The position numbers and the translations under genes were made by a program. Shown here piece by piece: positions 16,745 through 25,704 of a stretch of 64,000 nt of DNA (position 1 is the stretch's first letter; each line of letters begins with the position of its first letter). The DNA is from JAXGZG01 sp040771825 (GTDB lineage: Bacteria > Bacillota > Sulfobacillia > Fermentithermobacillales > Fermentithermobacillaceae). The stretch lies in assembly GCA_040771825.1 (NCBI GenBank), contig JAXGZG010000001.1, positions 771,743 through 835,742 of the forward strand, in the 5' to 3' direction. The notes below the pieces were generated by a model, which had not been told where the DNA came from, ran no database searches, and saw nothing but the letters and a program-made list of their open reading frames with translations.

Positions 16745-17653
16745 CTAGCGGCCCAGATAGTCCGTTATGCCTCTGGATATGCCCTTGGCTGCCGAATCTT
16801 GGAACCAGTTCTGTCTCAAAAGGTTCGTGTCGCTCCAGTTGGTCATGAAACCAACCTCGATCAAGGCAGCCGGCATGTAAGTGTGGTTCAGGACATAGTA
16901 GGGGCCCACCTGGGTATCGATGTTCTTCAACCCGGTACCTTCGGATGTTCTCCTGGCTAGGGCCAAGGCAAGGTTCCTGGATTCGGTAGACCCGGTTCTG
17001 TAGAATCCCATGACTCCAGACACGTTGGGGTCCTTTGGGTAGGCGTTGCAGTGGATGCTCACGAAGATATCCGCCCCTTGAGAGTTGGCTATTGATACTC
17101 TGGCCAAGAGTTCGTCCACTGGATTTGCCCACCCTATTCCGGGGGTGTAATCCCCTGACCTAGTCAAGATCACAGTCGCCCCCTGGCCTTCCAGGTAGGT
17201 CTTGACCTTGGCAGCAATGGGAAGCGTGAAATCCTTCTCCTTGTCTCCCCAGTAGGAGATGGCTCCAGGTTCTGATCCGCCGTGGCCCGGGTCCACCACT
17301 ATGACCCTGCCCCGGAGAGGTCCAATTCCCCGAGACGGTCCTTGGCCTAATCGATCTAGGGCGCCGTAAGTCAAGGGGCCGCAGATTCCGTCGGCCACAA
17401 GGCCTGATGCTCTCTGAAAGTCTTTGAGGGCCTTCTCAGTGCGCGGGCCGAAATCACCATCCACGGGGCCCGGGTCGAACCCAGCGTTCAAGAGGGATCT
17501 CTGAAGGGCCGTTACATCGTTGCCTACGCTCCCCCGCCAAAGGAGTGGGGCCGCATAAGCGCGAATAGGTACCAGTGCCAGAACCGCCATAAAGACCATT
17601 ACCAATAAGGAGATCCTGGCGCTTCGGCCGTAAGCGGAAGAAACGCTTTTCAT
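16745..17653 (-). CDS. secreted N-acetylmuramoyl-L-alanine amidase with peptidoglycan-binding domain
   Basis: A 302-residue cell-wall hydrolase. A signal peptide of about 34 residues ends RAYA-AP. Residues 38-100 are a PG_binding_1 domain (GNDVTALQRSLLNAGFDPGPVDGDFG). Residues 115-300 are an Amidase_3 domain with zinc ligands His124 (DPGHGG), Glu128, the His of SIHCNA, and the catalytic Glu of LIEVGFMTN. It cleaves the amide linking stem peptide to muramic acid. A longer frame exists, but the ATG at 17653 follows GGAGGTGAAAG at good spacing and opens the signal peptide. Similar enzymes act in sporulation mother-cell lysis or germination; I saw no convincing sporulation promoter. Confidence 0.93.
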   Translation of the reverse strand: MKSVSSAYGRSARISLLVMVFMAVLALVPIRAYAAPLLWRGSVGNDVTALQRSLLNAGFDPGPVDGDFGPRTEKALKDFQRASGLVADGICGPLTYGALDRLGQGPSRGIGPLRGRVIVVDPGHGGSEPGAISYWGDKEKDFTLPIAAKVKTYLEGQGATVILTRSGDYTPGIGWANPVDELLARVSIANSQGADIFVSIHCNAYPKDPNVSGVMGFYRTGSTESRNLALALARRTSEGTGLKNIDTQVGPYYVLNHTYMPAALIEVGFMTNWSDTNLLRQNWFQDSAAKGISRGITDYLGR

Positions 17654-17846
17654 GTTGGCTTTCACCTCCTTCCGTTTACATAAGGTGGTGTGATTATGGT
17701 AATGTAGAAAGGGCCATACTATCACCCTCTTACGCAGGGGTTCTGCAGTCATCAGGATAAGGATCAAGAGGAAGAGCGACACCTATCTCCATATATCTTA
17801 GATTTTCACACCGTTTCCAGCTATCCCCTATCCAGGAGGATCCGAA

Positions 17847-20144
17847 ATGAGGAAAAGCGCAAAAGACGTAGCGGCCGAATTTAGAAGTGACCCGAGATTC
17901 TTCTCCCATGTGACTTCTTGGCGGCATATCTCGGCTTCTGCCGGAGAGTACATGCCAATTCCCCGAGAGATTCACCCTTCGCTAGCCAAGACCCTGAAGA
18001 ACAGAGGCGTCAAGGAACTCTACAGCCACCAAAGGGAAGCCTATGACGGGCTGAAGGCAGGCAACAACGTCTGCGTGGTCACCCCCACTGCGTCGGGCAA
18101 GACTCTTTGCTACAACCTGACTGTCCTGGATGCTATCCTAAAGGACCCTGAGTCCCGGGCGCTTTACATATTCCCCACTAAGGCGCTGGCCCAAGACCAG
18201 CTGGCCGAAATCCAGAACATGAACTCTGAGGGCCAATTTGGGCTCAAATGCTTCACTTTCGACGGGGACACTCCTTCCCAGAAAAGACGGTTGGCTAAGG
18301 AAGTAGGGCAGATAATCATCACCAACCCGGATATGCTGCACCAGGCGATTCTGCCGCATCACCCTACGTGGGTTAGGTTGTTTTCGGCCCTAAGGTACAT
18401 AATCATCGATGAAATGCACGGATACCGCGGCGTCTTCGGTAGTCACGTAGCCAATGTACTGGAAAGGCTCAGAAGAATCGCGGCGTTTTACGGTTCCAAG
18501 CCCCAGTTCGTACTGGCTTCGGCAACTATTGCCAATCCCGGGGAACTGGCTTCCGCCTTAGTTGGAGAGAAGGTGCAGGTAATCACCAAGAACGGGGCGC
18601 CTGCTTCTGAGAAAGACTTCGTTTTCTACAATCCCCCCCTTCTCACATCTGACGGGTCCATCAGGCAGTCATCCATAGACGCCTCTTCTAGGATAGCGGA
18701 GCGATTCATGGCCGCGGGCGTTCAGACAATCGTCTTCGCAAGATCTCGGGTTGCAGTAGAGTTGTTGGTGCAGTACATGCGCAATTCCTACAGAGAGCCC
18801 CTACAGAAGCACAGAATACAAGGATATCGGGGAGGCTACCTCCCTAACGAAAGGAGGGCCATCGAGAAGGGGCTCAGGGAAGGGGAGATTGTGGGAGTAG
18901 CTGCCACCAATGCTCTGGAATTAGGCATAGACATCGGGAATTTGGATTGTTCGATCCTTGCGGGCTATCCTGGGAGCATATCTAGCACTTGGCAGCAAGC
19001 TGGCCGTGCCGGAAGAAGAACAGGAGGCTCTGTCTCCATCCTTGTGGCCGGCATGTCACCTCTCGACCAGTTTATTGTCGAGAATCCCGACTACTTCTTC
19101 CATCAGAGCGCCGAGTATGGCCTGATCAACCCCCAGAACCCGTACATACTGGGCGAGCACATAAAGTGCGCCGCTTACGAGCTTCCTTTCAAAGACAATG
19201 AAGAGAACCCTCCAGAGTTCATGGGCAAAGACGTCTCGCCTGTGCTGGAGGCTCTTGGGGATCAGGGCATTTTGTACCGTTCCAGGGACCGCTGGAACTG
19301 GTCATCTCAGTCGTTCCCTGCGGCCGGCGTGAACCTCAGGTCAGCGTCGGCTGAGAACTTCGTGGTTGTGGACACAACAGGTGGAACTAGAAAAGTCATA
19401 GGAGAGGTAGACTGGTTCTCGGCCCCGCTTCTTATCCACGACGAGGCTATCTACCTTCACGGCGGACAGCAGTATCACGTTATCAAGCTGGACTACCCGG
19501 CTAAGAAGGCTTACGTCAAGAGAGTTGACGTAGACTACTACACCGACGCAAATTTAGCCGTTGGAGTGAAGGTCACGGTCATGGACAAAGAAGAGACAGA
19601 GAGCGCTATTTCCCAGAAATTCGGAGAGGTCTCGGTGACCGCCATGGCCACGATTTTCAAGAAGATCAGACTCTACACCCACGAAAACGTGGGCTCCGGT
19701 CGGATAGCGCTTCCTGAGATGAACATGCATACCCAAGGGACTTGGTTCAGCCTACCCGATTGGCTGGTGAGTTCCATGGATCCCCGTTCAGTTGGAGCGG
19801 TTCTTTCGGGGCTGGCAAACGTCCTCTCCAACCTGGCGCCCCTTTTTCTCATGTGCGACAGAAGAGACCTAGGGTGCGCTGTGGAAGTTCGGTCATCTCT
19901 GGACGGGCGTTCAACAGTGTACTTCTATGATTCGTATCCAGGCGGCGTAGGATTGGCCGAAAGGGTCTATGGCCTTCTTCCCGACCTATTCCAGACGGCA
20001 AAGGAACTCCTGGACTCCTGTAAGTGTAAAGACGGGTGTCCAGGGTGCGTGGGACCCGTTCAGGAGGCAGGCGCAGGCACCAAGGACCTTTGTAGGAGGG
20101 TTCTAGATAGCCTGGTGGAAGGCGGTGATAAAGGCCTTGGCTGA
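17847..20144 (+). CDS. mrfA: MrfA-type DEAD/DEAH helicase (YprA)
   Basis: A 765-residue superfamily 2 helicase. Motif I is PTASGKT near residue 80, motif II is DEMH (IIDEMHGYRG), and motif VI is QQAGRAGR. The C-terminus carries a DUF1998-type domain ending in a four-cysteine cluster (CKCKDGCPGC) near 727-736. In Bacillus MrfA acts with the nuclease MrfB to repair mitomycin-C adducts independently of UvrABC. The ATG at 17847 follows CAGGAGGATCC at ideal spacing. mrfB overlaps its last 20 bases, so the repair pair is complete and co-translated. Intact in all visible motifs. Confidence 0.92.
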   Translation: MRKSAKDVAAEFRSDPRFFSHVTSWRHISASAGEYMPIPREIHPSLAKTLKNRGVKELYSHQREAYDGLKAGNNVCVVTPTASGKTLCYNLTVLDAILKDPESRALYIFPTKALAQDQLAEIQNMNSEGQFGLKCFTFDGDTPSQKRRLAKEVGQIIITNPDMLHQAILPHHPTWVRLFSALRYIIIDEMHGYRGVFGSHVANVLERLRRIAAFYGSKPQFVLASATIANPGELASALVGEKVQVITKNGAPASEKDFVFYNPPLLTSDGSIRQSSIDASSRIAERFMAAGVQTIVFARSRVAVELLVQYMRNSYREPLQKHRIQGYRGGYLPNERRAIEKGLREGEIVGVAATNALELGIDIGNLDCSILAGYPGSISSTWQQAGRAGRRTGGSVSILVAGMSPLDQFIVENPDYFFHQSAEYGLINPQNPYILGEHIKCAAYELPFKDNEENPPEFMGKDVSPVLEALGDQGILYRSRDRWNWSSQSFPAAGVNLRSASAENFVVVDTTGGTRKVIGEVDWFSAPLLIHDEAIYLHGGQQYHVIKLDYPAKKAYVKRVDVDYYTDANLAVGVKVTVMDKEETESAISQKFGEVSVTAMATIFKKIRLYTHENVGSGRIALPEMNMHTQGTWFSLPDWLVSSMDPRSVGAVLSGLANVLSNLAPLFLMCDRRDLGCAVEVRSSLDGRSTVYFYDSYPGGVGLAERVYGLLPDLFQTAKELLDSCKCKDGCPGCVGPVQEAGAGTKDLCRRVLDSLVEGGDKGLG

Positions 20145-21378
20145 TAGAAGCGTGATTGAACGATTGCGGGATACCATACGCCGAATCGAAACCCAGAAGC
20201 CTATGGAATCCGCGCCCCGTCTCCCCAGACCCAAGCAAACGGAAAAGGGAGTTACAGTCGTCCGTCACCCAGAACCCGTAACTCTGGACGTTTCTGACGG
20301 TCCAGAGTTACGGCGAGTCACCGCCCTCTATTCCGCAGGGTCTGTGGATGGATTGGAACCGCCCGAACCCTCGTCTCTGGATGGATTCCGGTCCATTGAC
20401 CCACTTCTGGAATCCACAGAGAGATGGCTCTACCTGGACATCGAGACTACCGGTCTCCTGGGGGCGGGGACAATCGCATTTCTCGTGGGTCTGGGCCAAT
20501 GGGTGGACTCGGGATTCCTTGTGACTCAATACCTTCTGAGGGATAGAGATGACGAAATGCCACTGCTAGAAGAAGTGCGGCGAGCCATGGAAGCCAGTTC
20601 CACGCTGGTTACTTTCAATGGGAAATGTTTCGACGTGCCTGTGCTTCAAAGCAGATTCGTACTGTCGGGACTCACCTCTCCCCTGCCCATCCGCGCTCAC
20701 CTGGACCTTTTGGCTTCTGCAAAGAACATGGGAAAACGCCCGGAATACGGGTATAGCCTGAAGGAATCGGTCAGAAGGTTCGTGGGGATATCCCGTCACG
20801 GAGACATTCCAGGGCACGTTATACCGGCTTTATACTTTATCTACGAAAGAGAAAAGGATATTTCACTGTTGGAACCCGTCATGAATCACAACAGGCTGGA
20901 TGTCCTAGATATGGCGTGCCTTGTCCGGGTGTTTGGGCAAGTTCTCACGGGAGCACAGGACTTGTCAGGAGACGCTGTGGCTTTCGGAGGTGCCGGCAAG
21001 CTGCATTACCGTAAGAGAAACTTGGCCTTGGCCAGGAAATGCCTAGAAAGCGCCAGTTCGCCTCCAATGGCTAATCCAGACCCGAACCACCTGCGCCTTT
21101 TGGCCCACGTCATGAGGCGCGAAGGAGACTGGGAAGGCGCCAAAGAGATATGGGAAGAGCTCATTGAGAAGGGCGCTCAGAACCACGAGGATTACCTTTG
21201 GCTTGCCCGGTACTATGAAGTTGCGAAATCGGATTTGGCTCGGAGCATGGAGTTAGTCGATGAAGCTATACAAAGAAACCAAAGCCAAGAAGACATTCCC
21301 ATATCCCTCAAGAAACGCAAGAAGCGGCTAGAAAGAAGAATTGACGCCCGAAGACGATCTGGACTACCTGTGATATAG
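20125..21378 (+). CDS. mrfB: MrfB-type DEDDh exonuclease with TPR-like tail (YprB)
   Basis: A 417-residue protein with an RNase H-like DEDDh exonuclease domain in the middle: LDIETTG gives Asp105 and Glu107, FNGKCFD gives Asp170, and HNRLDVLDMA supplies the later His/Asp. The catalytic spacing agrees with MrfB. The tail (about 300-400) is helical with a TPR-like pattern (HYRKRNLALARKCLESA, EGDWEGAKEIWEELIEKG). The N-terminal 90 residues are proline-rich and variable. The GTG start at 20125 overlaps mrfA by 20 bases; TTG at 20137 is an alternative. It processes DNA after MrfA-dependent lesion recognition. Confidence 0.9.
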   Translation: MIKALADRSVIERLRDTIRRIETQKPMESAPRLPRPKQTEKGVTVVRHPEPVTLDVSDGPELRRVTALYSAGSVDGLEPPEPSSLDGFRSIDPLLESTERWLYLDIETTGLLGAGTIAFLVGLGQWVDSGFLVTQYLLRDRDDEMPLLEEVRRAMEASSTLVTFNGKCFDVPVLQSRFVLSGLTSPLPIRAHLDLLASAKNMGKRPEYGYSLKESVRRFVGISRHGDIPGHVIPALYFIYEREKDISLLEPVMNHNRLDVLDMACLVRVFGQVLTGAQDLSGDAVAFGGAGKLHYRKRNLALARKCLESASSPPMANPDPNHLRLLAHVMRREGDWEGAKEIWEELIEKGAQNHEDYLWLARYYEVAKSDLARSMELVDEAIQRNQSQEDIPISLKKRKKRLERRIDARRRSGLPVI

Positions 21379-21449
21379 GCTTCCCTCCGGTCATAAGTAT
21401 TCTTGACCATGCTTATGGCTTGTTGCCCAAAAAGGAGGGAACCCCGGAC

Positions 21450-22184
21450 TTGGTTATCTATCTCAGGCCGAGCACCCGCCGTAAAGTGGTTATCGTCCTT
21501 TCTTTTGTGCTGGTAGTAGTGGGAGTGAGGCTCGGCGCGACTCTCGTTGAAAGGCCCAAAGAAACCGCCGCCAAGATAAGCCCAATGACGACCGTAAGGA
21601 CCCAGGAGCCCTTGGCTGCTCTCGCCATTGACGTGACTACAGCGGGGCCAGATCAGGTTGTACAGTGCTTGGGAGTCTTGGATAGCTTGTCGGTGCAAGC
21701 AACCTGGTTTGCCAACGCCACGTTTGTGGAAGCTAACAGCCAGCTTATTGGCCAGATCGCTGCTAAGGGGCATGAGTTCGGCATCAAGGGAACCGATGAG
21801 AAGCCTATGGATCGGCTGTCTTCCCAAGACGTCTTGGATCGGATAATGAGATCTCGGCAGGCGTTAGCCAAGGCTTCCCAGGAACCTGCCCCGTTCTTCT
21901 TGCCGCCGGGGGGGAGAACAAGCGGCGCCTTGTCTCAATCTGCGTTTCAGGAAGGTTTTCACGAGATAAGACCGGGCGTAGACGCGCGTATCATGCGAGG
22001 CAAAGCCCTGGATGCCGGCAAGAGGCTGGCACAAACCGTAAAGCCAGGCGACATCGTCCTAATGCGCATCGACAAGAAAGGGATGAGCCCTGCCCCCGAC
22101 TACTTAGGGGCGCTAGTGGGAAGCCTGGGCGAGCAAGGCATATCTCTTGTGACCTTGTCCAGTCTGGTGAGGAGCGTCAAGTGA
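21450..22184 (+). CDS. anchored NodB-fold protein with degenerate deacetylase motifs
   Basis: A 244-residue protein with an N-terminal membrane helix (about 14-33) and a divergent polysaccharide-deacetylase fold. Motif 1 reads AIDVTT instead of TFDDGP, so the metal-binding second Asp is gone. Motif 2 reads GHEFGIKG, lacking the second His of HxxxH. Motif 3 keeps PPGG. Catalysis is therefore doubtful; it may bind glycan or act structurally. The TTG at 21450 is preferred because GGAGGGA lies about 10 bases before it, rather than the longer frame from 21420. It follows mrfB on the same strand and ends 7 bases from the convergent carboxypeptidase gene. Confidence 0.66.
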   Translation: MVIYLRPSTRRKVVIVLSFVLVVVGVRLGATLVERPKETAAKISPMTTVRTQEPLAALAIDVTTAGPDQVVQCLGVLDSLSVQATWFANATFVEANSQLIGQIAAKGHEFGIKGTDEKPMDRLSSQDVLDRIMRSRQALAKASQEPAPFFLPPGGRTSGALSQSAFQEGFHEIRPGVDARIMRGKALDAGKRLAQTVKPGDIVLMRIDKKGMSPAPDYLGALVGSLGEQGISLVTLSSLVRSVK

Positions 22185-22191
22185 GTCGGGT

Positions 22192-23373
22192 CTAGAGGAC
22201 CCCCGACGAGACGAGTTTCTTCACCAAAGAAGAAGCGAGTCTAACCAGAATGCCGGCGGGGGTCCTAGCGTTTACCCAGGTGCCGGCCACTAGTTCGGCT
22301 GTGCCTACTGTGTCTTGGCCAAGATGAATGGTGGCTCTACCCAGAATCTTGCCGGAGGGGCAAGGTGCTCTGACTGCCTTGGGGAGATCCACACCCAGGG
22401 TCAACCCCGCGGCGTAGCGGGGAACGCACGCAAGGAGATCTCGCGCGCAAATGACGGGTACTGACTTTTCCAAAGCGCCTCTTGTGGGTAGGCTGAGAAG
22501 AGTCTCTCCCGCTCTAGCCAGCCGCGCAAGGCGGAAACTGGCGAAACCATACTCCAGAAGTTCTGCCGCGTCTGCCCACCTGTCGCCGCTATCTAGCACC
22601 ACTGCAAGAAGCCTCATGTCATCCCTGGTGGCCGAGGCCACAAGGCATTGCCCCGCCGACTCGGTAGTCCCGGTCTTGACCCCATCGGCACCCAAATACA
22701 TCCAGAGAAGCTTATTTGTGTTGGCCAGAGTGGTTTTGACTCCCTTCTCCGCCTCAATAACGTCCTTTTCTTTGGTGGCCACTAAGTGGTTGAAGTACGG
22801 ATGCTTGAGGCAGGTCTTGGCTATTAGGGCCAAGTCAAAGGCGGTGGAATAGTGGTTTTGGTCGGTGATGCCGTGGGGGTTCTGGAACCTCGTGTTTATG
22901 GCGCCTATCTCTTTGGCCCGGAGGTTCATCATGGCTAAGAACTCGTCGATCCCTCGGCCAACGTGCTCGGCGATGGCCCAGGCCGCGTCGTTACCGGAGT
23001 TCAGCATGAGCCCGTACAGGAGATCTTCTAGCGTAAAGATATCCCCTTCTTTCAGGTACATGCTGGACCCGGGCTGCAAGGCAGCCTCATAGGAGACGGT
23101 AACCTCGCCTTCCAGAACGCCCTGCTCTAAGGCCAACAGGGCAGTCATCATCTTGGTGAGGCTTGCAGGGTGCATCCTTCTGAAGGCGTTTTTCTGGTAT
23201 AGGATGGTTCCTGTGTGCCACTCCACCAGAATGGCGGCGTAGGAACCAACGTACGGTAAAGGCGTTTCCTGGCCTTCGGCCAAAACTATTGAAGAAGTAC
23301 CCAGCGCTAAGACAAGACTCAACGTAAGATTCAACGCGCAGAAGGCGATTACGCGTTCTTTGAGGCACATCAT
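22192..23373 (-). CDS. D-alanyl-D-alanine carboxypeptidase (DacF/PBP5 family)
   Basis: A 393-residue low-molecular-mass penicillin-binding protein. A signal peptide of about 32 residues precedes the S11 peptidase domain. The catalytic motifs are SLTK (71-74), SGN (126-128) and KTG (GVKTGTT, near 234), with a PBP5-type beta-rich C-terminal domain and a terminal amphipathic segment (VRLASSLVKKLVSSGVL) that could anchor it to the membrane. It trims the terminal D-Ala from peptidoglycan stem peptides. DacF forms are often sporulation-linked, but I cannot tell DacF from DacA here. It lies 73 bases after the RodZ-like gene on the same strand, consistent with a cell-shape role. Confidence 0.93.
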   Translation of the reverse strand: MMCLKERVIAFCALNLTLSLVLALGTSSIVLAEGQETPLPYVGSYAAILVEWHTGTILYQKNAFRRMHPASLTKMMTALLALEQGVLEGEVTVSYEAALQPGSSMYLKEGDIFTLEDLLYGLMLNSGNDAAWAIAEHVGRGIDEFLAMMNLRAKEIGAINTRFQNPHGITDQNHYSTAFDLALIAKTCLKHPYFNHLVATKEKDVIEAEKGVKTTLANTNKLLWMYLGADGVKTGTTESAGQCLVASATRDDMRLLAVVLDSGDRWADAAELLEYGFASFRLARLARAGETLLSLPTRGALEKSVPVICARDLLACVPRYAAGLTLGVDLPKAVRAPCPSGKILGRATIHLGQDTVGTAELVAGTWVNARTPAGILVRLASSLVKKLVSSGVL

Positions 23374-23446
23374 GGCAGCACTTCCCTAACCGAGCGCTAC
23401 CAGCATCCTATTGAGGATAGGGTCAACCTATGAACATGCATTCCGC

Positions 23447-24355
23447 CTATGGGGTTTCGGCTACTCGAAAAACCAGGTCTTTGACAGGTCCATATTGGCC
23501 GCCGATACCGAGATCAACCCCCCCCAGATTCAGAGTGAGGACCCAGGGCTTACCCGCCCTTATGATTATCTCTTCGGTGGCTCGGAACTCCCTCTCTTGG
23601 CCTCTTTTCAGGGTTTCCTCCAAAACCACTGTGCCGTCTTGAGATGCCCGAACCCAACAAGAAGAATCTTCGTCTTGGGAAACTGTCACCACCAGAATTA
23701 GGGATTGGGCGTCTGTCTCCCAGACGGTTTTCTCCCGGTTGGGATCAGTTCGCCGCACTTTGGGCAAAGGGGGCGGTTCATCTACAGGGGTCACAACGTC
23801 TGTCGGCTCAGGGTCCTGGCTCTCTGGAGGGACGCTTGCCTCATGGGAGAAAAGGCCCCAGTGAGACGCCAAAAAGTAGACTCCAAGGGCCACCGCGAAC
23901 AGTATGATGAACAGGGCCAACGCAGGCTTCGTTTTCTTGGGCCTCCGAACTCTCCTCCTGGGTCTCTCCATAGCTTCTGGGGAGGTCGAGATCTTGCGCA
24001 GAGATGCATCCGGCGGCCCAGTGTCCGATGGCCCAAGGTTCCCAGAAGCCGGTCTTCTGCGGTCACGGGCAGGTTTGGGCGGATTCTGTTCTTCGTCTAA
24101 GAGTTCTTGGTAAGTTCTTGACAACAGGAACCCGTCAAGCCCTAGGGCGTTTGCGTAAGACTTCAGGAAACCTTTGAAATAGGCGGTAGGGACTTGGGAA
24201 TCGTCGCCTTCTTCCACCGCCGAGAGATGCTTGGCGCGGATGAAGGTTGTGTCCCGAACATTTTCCAAAGTGAGCCCGAGACTCTCACGCCGCGCGCGTA
24301 TGGACTCGCCCATCTCTTTTAGCGTCCGAGGTCTTTCGTCCATCTCTTGGCTCAC
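23447..24355 (-). CDS. RodZ-like cytoskeletal protein
   Basis: A 302-residue single-pass membrane protein. Residues about 10-85 form the HTH_25 domain that contacts MreB in RodZ (LKEMGESIRARRESLGLTLENV, RAKHLSAVEEGD). A basic linker (RPRRRVRRPKKTKP) precedes one membrane helix (about 147-165), then a proline-rich spacer and a C-terminal DUF4115 domain (near 215-302). The GTG start at 24355 is 8 bases after AAGGAGG. RodZ helps organise rod-shape wall synthesis. It sits 18 bases after asnS and upstream of a carboxypeptidase. Confidence 0.86.
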   Translation of the reverse strand: MSQEMDERPRTLKEMGESIRARRESLGLTLENVRDTTFIRAKHLSAVEEGDDSQVPTAYFKGFLKSYANALGLDGFLLSRTYQELLDEEQNPPKPARDRRRPASGNLGPSDTGPPDASLRKISTSPEAMERPRRRVRRPKKTKPALALFIILFAVALGVYFLASHWGLFSHEASVPPESQDPEPTDVVTPVDEPPPLPKVRRTDPNREKTVWETDAQSLILVVTVSQDEDSSCWVRASQDGTVVLEETLKRGQEREFRATEEIIIRAGKPWVLTLNLGGVDLGIGGQYGPVKDLVFRVAETP

Positions 24356-24373
24356 AGGAAAAGCCTCCTTCGT

Positions 24374-25684
24374 CTAAGGCCGGAGCCTGTTGATTGTCCT
24401 TGGGAACGGGACGGCTTCCCTCAAATGGTCGAGGTGGCACAACCACGCAATCAGGCGCTCGATCCCCATGCCGAACCCGCTGTGGGGCACCGTACCGAAC
24501 CTCCTCAAGTCCAAATACCAGTTGTACTCCTCGATGGGCAAACGCTCATCTTCGATCTTTGTCCTAAGAAGGTCGTAATCGGATATCCTCTCGCTTCCTC
24601 CAATGATCTCGCCGTATCCTTCGGGCGCCAGCAAGTCGCTGGCCAGAACTGTCTCTGGACGCCCCGGCGTCGGCTCCATGTAGAAAGCTTTGATCTTTGT
24701 TGGGTAACCCGTGATAAACACCGGCTTTCTGTTAAGAGAAGCCAGTTCGGTCTCGTGAGGTGCCCCGAAATCGTCACCCCACTTTATGTCCATGCCCACC
24801 TTCTGCAGGTGGGAGATGGCATCGTCGTAAGTCATTCTGGGGAAAGGCGGTTTCATGTCTTCTAGGTCCTCGGGGTCCCTGCCCACAGTCTCCAGTTCCA
24901 AAGACCGGTTTCGGAGCACGCTATCCACTATGTAAGATACGAAATTCTCCTCAAGCACAAGAAGCTCCTCAAAAGTCATGAACGCCGCTTCGGGCTCAAC
25001 CATCCAGAACTCCGTCAGGTGCCTTCTTGTCTTGGACTTTTCTGCGCGAAATGTGGGCCCAAAACAGTAGACTCTGCCTAGCGCCATGATGGTAGCTTCG
25101 TTGTACAACTGGCCCGTTTGGCTCAGGTAAGCTTTCTCGCCAAAGTAAGGCGTGGAAAATAGCGTGGTTGTCCCCTCACAAGCAGAGGGAGTGAAAATCG
25201 GGGCGCTAACCTCAAGAAAACCTTCACGGTCCAGGTACTCCCGGCACGCTCTCATTACCTCTGCCCTAATGGACAGAATGGCTCGCTGAGTAGGCGTCCG
25301 TATCCAAAGGTGCCTCTGGTCCAGAAGGAAATCGGGGCCGTGCTCTTTCAGGGCTATGGGATAGTCTGGGTTAGCCTCTGATACGATATTTACGGACGAA
25401 ACCTGGATTTCGTATCCTCTGGGAGCCCGAGCGTCTTCGTGAACCATGCCCGTGACCTCAAGAGACGATTCCTGGTTGAGACCATCCAGCCTTCGGAATA
25501 ACAGGTCGCCCAGACTGGGCCGGGTTGCGACGCACTGTATTACGCCTGTCCCATCCCTGAGCATGATGAACATGACTTTTCCCGAAGAGCGGCGGTTATA
25601 AAGCCAGCCCCTGAGAGTGACCAGCTCGTTTTCGTGCCGTCCCACAAAAGCGACTGTGCTCATTGTTGCAGTGTTTCCCTTCAC
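24374..25684 (-). CDS. asnS: asparaginyl-tRNA synthetase
   Basis: A 436-residue class II synthetase. The N-terminal OB fold (VTLRGWLYNRRSSGKVMFIMLRD) binds the anticodon. Motif 2 is FRAEKSKTRRHLTEFWMVEPE, motif 3 is GFGMGIERLIAW, and IIGGSERISDYD is typical of AsnRS. It charges tRNA-Asn with asparagine directly. The GTG at 25684 follows GGGAGG by 7 bases and is preferred over the ATG at 25663, which has a weaker ribosome site. It lies 20 bases after the UPF0182 gene, so the two are probably co-transcribed. I saw no T-box upstream. Confidence 0.95.
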   Translation of the reverse strand: MKGNTATMSTVAFVGRHENELVTLRGWLYNRRSSGKVMFIMLRDGTGVIQCVATRPSLGDLLFRRLDGLNQESSLEVTGMVHEDARAPRGYEIQVSSVNIVSEANPDYPIALKEHGPDFLLDQRHLWIRTPTQRAILSIRAEVMRACREYLDREGFLEVSAPIFTPSACEGTTTLFSTPYFGEKAYLSQTGQLYNEATIMALGRVYCFGPTFRAEKSKTRRHLTEFWMVEPEAAFMTFEELLVLEENFVSYIVDSVLRNRSLELETVGRDPEDLEDMKPPFPRMTYDDAISHLQKVGMDIKWGDDFGAPHETELASLNRKPVFITGYPTKIKAFYMEPTPGRPETVLASDLLAPEGYGEIIGGSERISDYDLLRTKIEDERLPIEEYNWYLDLRRFGTVPHSGFGMGIERLIAWLCHLDHLREAVPFPRTINRLRP

Positions 25685-25704
25685 GTCGATTCCTCCCACC
25701 CGGG

